Assembly (NCBI RefSeq): GCF_014636295.1
Contig: NZ_BMEC01000012.1
Coordinates: 124,001-188,000, forward strand
Length of the DNA: 64,000 nt
Source of the DNA: Marivirga lumbricoides
GTDB taxonomy: Bacteria > Bacteroidota > Bacteroidia > Cytophagales > Cyclobacteriaceae
Direction: 5' to 3'
Part shown: piece after piece, positions 61,456 through 64,000 of the stretch
Layout of the letters: each line of letters begins with the position of its first letter
How positions within the stretch are numbered: position 1 is the first letter of the stretch
The notes under the pieces: generated by a model
Databases searched by the model: none
Told to the model about the DNA's origin: nothing
The model's input: only the letters and a program-made list of their open reading frames with translations
Position numbers and translations under genes: made by a program

Positions 61456-62015
61456 GATCTATTACAATGAAAGTTATTATGAGGTAATAATTGACTAAAG
61501 TGAATAACCAACAAACCTAATCTACTGTAATATTAATAAATACTCCAATGTTCGAAAACCAAATAAACTTTGCTCGTGAAAGCGGGCGGGAAGCGCGTGG
61601 AATTGTAGCGTGGTTCGCCAGCTGACGAATCTTGATTTTTTCTATCTTTTGCATCAAGTCTTCGCAGTTTGATAACTGAATCTCAAGGGAAATAACAAAC
61701 CTTTTGATGCAACAGAAAATAGTAGTAAAGCTAAAGTTTTCCTGCTGATTTAAATCTGTGCGGCTATCCCCTCGAGGGGATTATAGGGGTGTCATTCGGT
61801 AACCAGCCTCAAGAAAGAAGTTTAGCTATCAGAGCTACTTATATAGTAGACAAAAAGATTAAGAATAAAATTTGGTTTTAAATATTCTTGGAATTTAAAT
61901 TCAATGCTCAATAAAATTTCCGTTTGTTAATGTTTTGGTTTTGTACATAAATTTAAATTTTACGAATATCAATATAGAGTTTATAGTGAAATTTATTTTT
62001 AGTGAGAAGCCTAAT
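61456..62015 (+). other. Gene-free stretch with repeat-like DNA after the LLM gene
   Basis: About 560 bases with no credible gene on either strand. The middle (61560-61800) is richer in GC than the flanks and holds three palindromic pieces, listed separately. The AT-rich right end (61850-62015) abuts the stop of the convergent DUF1028 gene. Confidence 0.55.
61614..61779. repeat. Cluster of palindromes, possibly a dispersed intergenic repeat
   Basis: Three palindromic elements occur within 170 bases: ttcgccagctgacgaa (61614-61629, one mismatch pair), the inverted pair ttgcatcaa/ttgatgcaa (61649-61657 and 61704-61712), and cccctcgagggg (61768-61779), which is followed by ggattataggggtg. Similar pieces, particularly the cccct...agggg...aggggt string, are repeated many times between genes in Bacteroidota chromosomes as far as I recall. 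No transposase or terminal repeat defines ends. Confidence 0.55.
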
Positions 62016-62999
62016 CTATCTCAATAAGCTCTTCAATTCTTTTTCTGAAACATTCAACAATCCTACTTTAGGTAACCTTCTTGTCAGTTCTCTCCAATTA
62101 GCATCCTGTTTATAAATACTTTGCAACATCGATGAGGCCTTATCTATCTTTTTATCATTCGCCAAAGTGATAGCAGTCCAGTATTGCATTTCAAGGTTGG
62201 CAGGAAACATTTCCATGGCTTTATTGTATTCCTCCATTGCAGCAGCCATTTCATTTTTTTCCACATGCAAATCTCCTCTATTCATGTGCTCATAGGCACG
62301 ATAAACAGATAACAATCGATCTAATTCCTGAATCGGATTTGCATGATCATCTACTCTTAAATCCAGCAAACGGTCATTCCATGGTTCATCAGTAGCTTCG
62401 GGAGCAACAATAAGCAATGCCGCAGACTGCTTTCCACGGATATCTCCTTTTTCGCCTTGCGCAGCTTTTAACACTTCTACCATTCTCTCAGCTAAAGGCA
62501 GGTTGTTATTTTCTTTCCAAGCTTTTTCCATTGCCGGGACTACTTTATCATTTAACATCATATTAGCCTGCACGGAAAAATTTTCTCCATTGGCATGCCC
62601 CGCCTCATCTATGCAACTTTTGCCCGTATGTGTAGCAACCCTGCCCTTTGTATCTAAAATAGCCACCTGTCTGAATTCTTTTCCTTCATCATCACTCAAT
62701 AAAATATCGAGAGCTTCCTGCGGTGATTTTCCCTCTTTTAAAAGTTCCAATCCTCGTAAACCAAATGATTTATTGGTGAAAGATTGTGTTGCCACTACTC
62801 CCACTCCGGCTTCACCCCAGGAAACTGCGGTACCCACGCTAAACCAATGACTTTGTACAGCTACTGCCATTTCTCCTGTTTTGGCATCACGCGCCACGAT
62901 GGAATAAGTATGGGCTAATGGATCTGATGGCTTTTGATTTTGGGCTGAAGCTGAAAAGCAGATAATAGTGAATATTAAAGCAAGAATAATTCTTATCAT
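62016..62999 (-). CDS. DUF1028 family secreted protein
   Basis: The 327-residue protein has a signal peptide (cleaved near FSASAQ, residue 19) and a DUF1028 domain (about 25-225): AHTYSIVARDAKTGEMAVAV, QSHWFSVGTAVSWGEAGVGV, VATQSFTNKSFGLRGLELL, HANGENFSVQANMML. DUF1028 resembles Ntn-hydrolase folds, but activity is unproven. The C-terminal 100 residues (HMNRGDLHVEKNEMAAAMEE) form TPR-like helices. It may be a periplasmic hydrolase. Confidence 0.9.
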   Translation of the reverse strand: MIRIILALIFTIICFSASAQNQKPSDPLAHTYSIVARDAKTGEMAVAVQSHWFSVGTAVSWGEAGVGVVATQSFTNKSFGLRGLELLKEGKSPQEALDILLSDDEGKEFRQVAILDTKGRVATHTGKSCIDEAGHANGENFSVQANMMLNDKVVPAMEKAWKENNNLPLAERMVEVLKAAQGEKGDIRGKQSAALLIVAPEATDEPWNDRLLDLRVDDHANPIQELDRLLSVYRAYEHMNRGDLHVEKNEMAAAMEEYNKAMEMFPANLEMQYWTAITLANDKKIDKASSMLQSIYKQDANWRELTRRLPKVGLLNVSEKELKSLLR

Positions 63000-63305
63000 A
63001 AACTTTTAAGTTAGAAAATTAAGGAAGTCATTTTTTTATGACACCTTATAAATATTGAAAAAATTAGTCTATAAAACAAAGAGCAAATAATGATCTTGAC
63101 TTAAATAGAAAAACTGGACACCCATTCCCACTTCTTTAAATTGTTTAATAAAAATAGATTTTGTTCAATATAATTGACTTAAACACACATTTATTTGAAT
63201 ATTTACCTGAAAAAAGTATAACCGAATAGTATAAACTATTAAATATTTCATCTACTTTTAAAGTTATCACAAAGTGCTACACCCTTACCTGACCTTACTA
63301 AAATC
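63000..63305 (+). other. Gene-free, AT-rich stretch between divergent genes
   Basis: About 305 bases that should contain promoters for the DUF1028 gene (minus) and the S41-type gene (plus). No promoter pair, repeat or RNA structure could be assigned with confidence. Confidence 0.45.
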
Positions 63306-64000
63306 ATGAAGAAATCAAAAACTATCCTCCTCAGCTCTTTACTATTTACATTATTTATTTTTCAAACCACTGCCCAGGATTGTTCTTGTTCAGAATCATT
63401 TGAAGCCACTGTGGGTACCTATGAAAAAAACTACTCCCTTTTTATTTATAAAGTCACGGAAGAAAACAAAGAATTATATCAGGCTCATACTGATTTAATG
63501 CGTAAAAAAGCTAGTGAGGCAGAGAATTTGGTGGATTGTAAATCAGTTCTTGAGCAATGGTTGGATTTCTTTAGGGATGGGCACGCTTATATCCGCATCT
63601 CTGCAAAATCAGAACCAAAAGTGGAAAAAATTACTATCTCAGAAAAGCAATTTAAATCCGATTTCAAAAACAAAAACTATGATAAAAACCCTCTACTGGG
63701 TATATGGCAAAATGGTGCTTACACTGCAGCACTTATTCCTAATCCTAAAACAAACAATACTAAAAGAGATTATGTGGGGGTAATTATTGAAACTACTAAT
63801 GAAAAATGGAGTGAAAATGAAGTGAAATTTGAGTTGACTACTGTATTTGGAACTAACTACAATGCAAGTTTTATGATGAGTGACCATTCACCTAAATCTA
63901 TTACTGCGCAACAGGTAAGTGCGGGAAAACTAAGCTTCGAAGGGTTAGGCGATTGGATAAAAATCTGGCCTCAAACAAAAGAGGAAGAACCTCAAAACAT
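63306..64000 (+). CDS. S41-type peptidase-like secreted protein, N-terminal part (cut by window edge)
   Basis: From ATG 63306 the frame is open to the window end (231 residues). It has a signal peptide (cleaved after TTAQ, near residue 23), then CSCSESFEATVGTYEKNYSL and WLDFFRDGHAYIRI, which resembles the N-terminal domain of Bacteroidota S41 (tail-specific, tricorn-like) peptidases with the conserved DGH-type turn. The catalytic Ser/Lys domain would lie beyond the window. Other open frames here are shadows. Confidence 0.7.
   Translation, partial: MKKSKTILLSSLLFTLFIFQTTAQDCSCSESFEATVGTYEKNYSLFIYKVTEENKELYQAHTDLMRKKASEAENLVDCKSVLEQWLDFFRDGHAYIRISAKSEPKVEKITISEKQFKSDFKNKNYDKNPLLGIWQNGAYTAALIPNPKTNNTKRDYVGVIIETTNEKWSENEVKFELTTVFGTNYNASFMMSDHSPKSITAQQVSAGKLSFEGLGDWIKIWPQTKEEEPQN

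Noticed and set aside
1-64000. CRISPR arrays, tRNA or rRNA genes
   Set aside because: No regularly spaced direct repeats and no cloverleaf or rRNA-like stretches were seen on either strand.

Overview
The window is chromosomal DNA of a Bacteroidota bacterium, most likely a marine or soil Cytophagales (Marivirga/Fulvivirga-type; this placement is inference). Supporting signs are the AT-rich composition, promoters of the TTG-N20-TAnnTTTG type, lack of obvious Shine-Dalgarno sites, and families restricted to or typical of the phylum: DUF4252 proteins beside an ECF sigma factor, a long PurF, an OMP_b-brl_3 outer-membrane receptor, DUF4221 lipoproteins and WG-repeat lipoproteins. I found no rRNA, tRNA, CRISPR array, insertion sequence or phage head gene.

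Left part (1-32275), mostly housekeeping and envelope genes: an ABC exporter pair (permease cut by the window edge); an ECF sigma / anti-sigma / two DUF4252 operon; murI converging on a TPR-histidine kinase; purF; a sugar porter; an A-type Fe-S carrier; methylmalonyl-CoA epimerase; thiL; a frameshifted small lipoprotein gene absent from simple ORF calls; a three-gene locus of a Cys-rich 57-residue secreted peptide, a DUF4221-type lipoprotein and a thioredoxin-like lipoprotein; a 1300-residue AsmA/DUF748-like protein; radC; rpsT; an S1/P1-type zinc hydrolase; an HtrA protease; an outer-membrane receptor; and an alpha-oxoamine synthase of serine-palmitoyltransferase/capnine-synthase type.

Central part (32345-54397): a single-strand operon of 17 closely spaced genes encoding an extracellular contractile injection system (eCIS, AFP/PVC/AlgoCIS-like). 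Order: tail-terminator cap (Pvc16-like), a second probable cap protein, one sheath, two tube proteins, a DUF5908 microprotein, a LysM baseplate protein, a VgrG-like spike, PAAR tip, gp25, a giant gpJ-like baseplate protein, a fibre-like protein, a 57-residue microprotein, a Pvc12-like baseplate protein, tape measure, AAA+ ATPase, and an 891-residue SH3/LysM/Gly-Ala-rich protein that is the best cargo candidate. Directly upstream, on the same strand, lies a membrane-anchored GH18 protein of the YaaH/SleL type, which could handle peptidoglycan for particle release or anchoring. Directly downstream, convergent, is a WG-repeat lipoprotein.

Right part (54414-64000): WG-repeat lipoprotein, a DoxX/SDR gene pair, clpB, a luciferase-like flavin oxidoreductase, a DUF1028 protein and a truncated S41-type protease gene. 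The gaps around the luciferase-like gene contain palindromic, repeat-like non-coding DNA.
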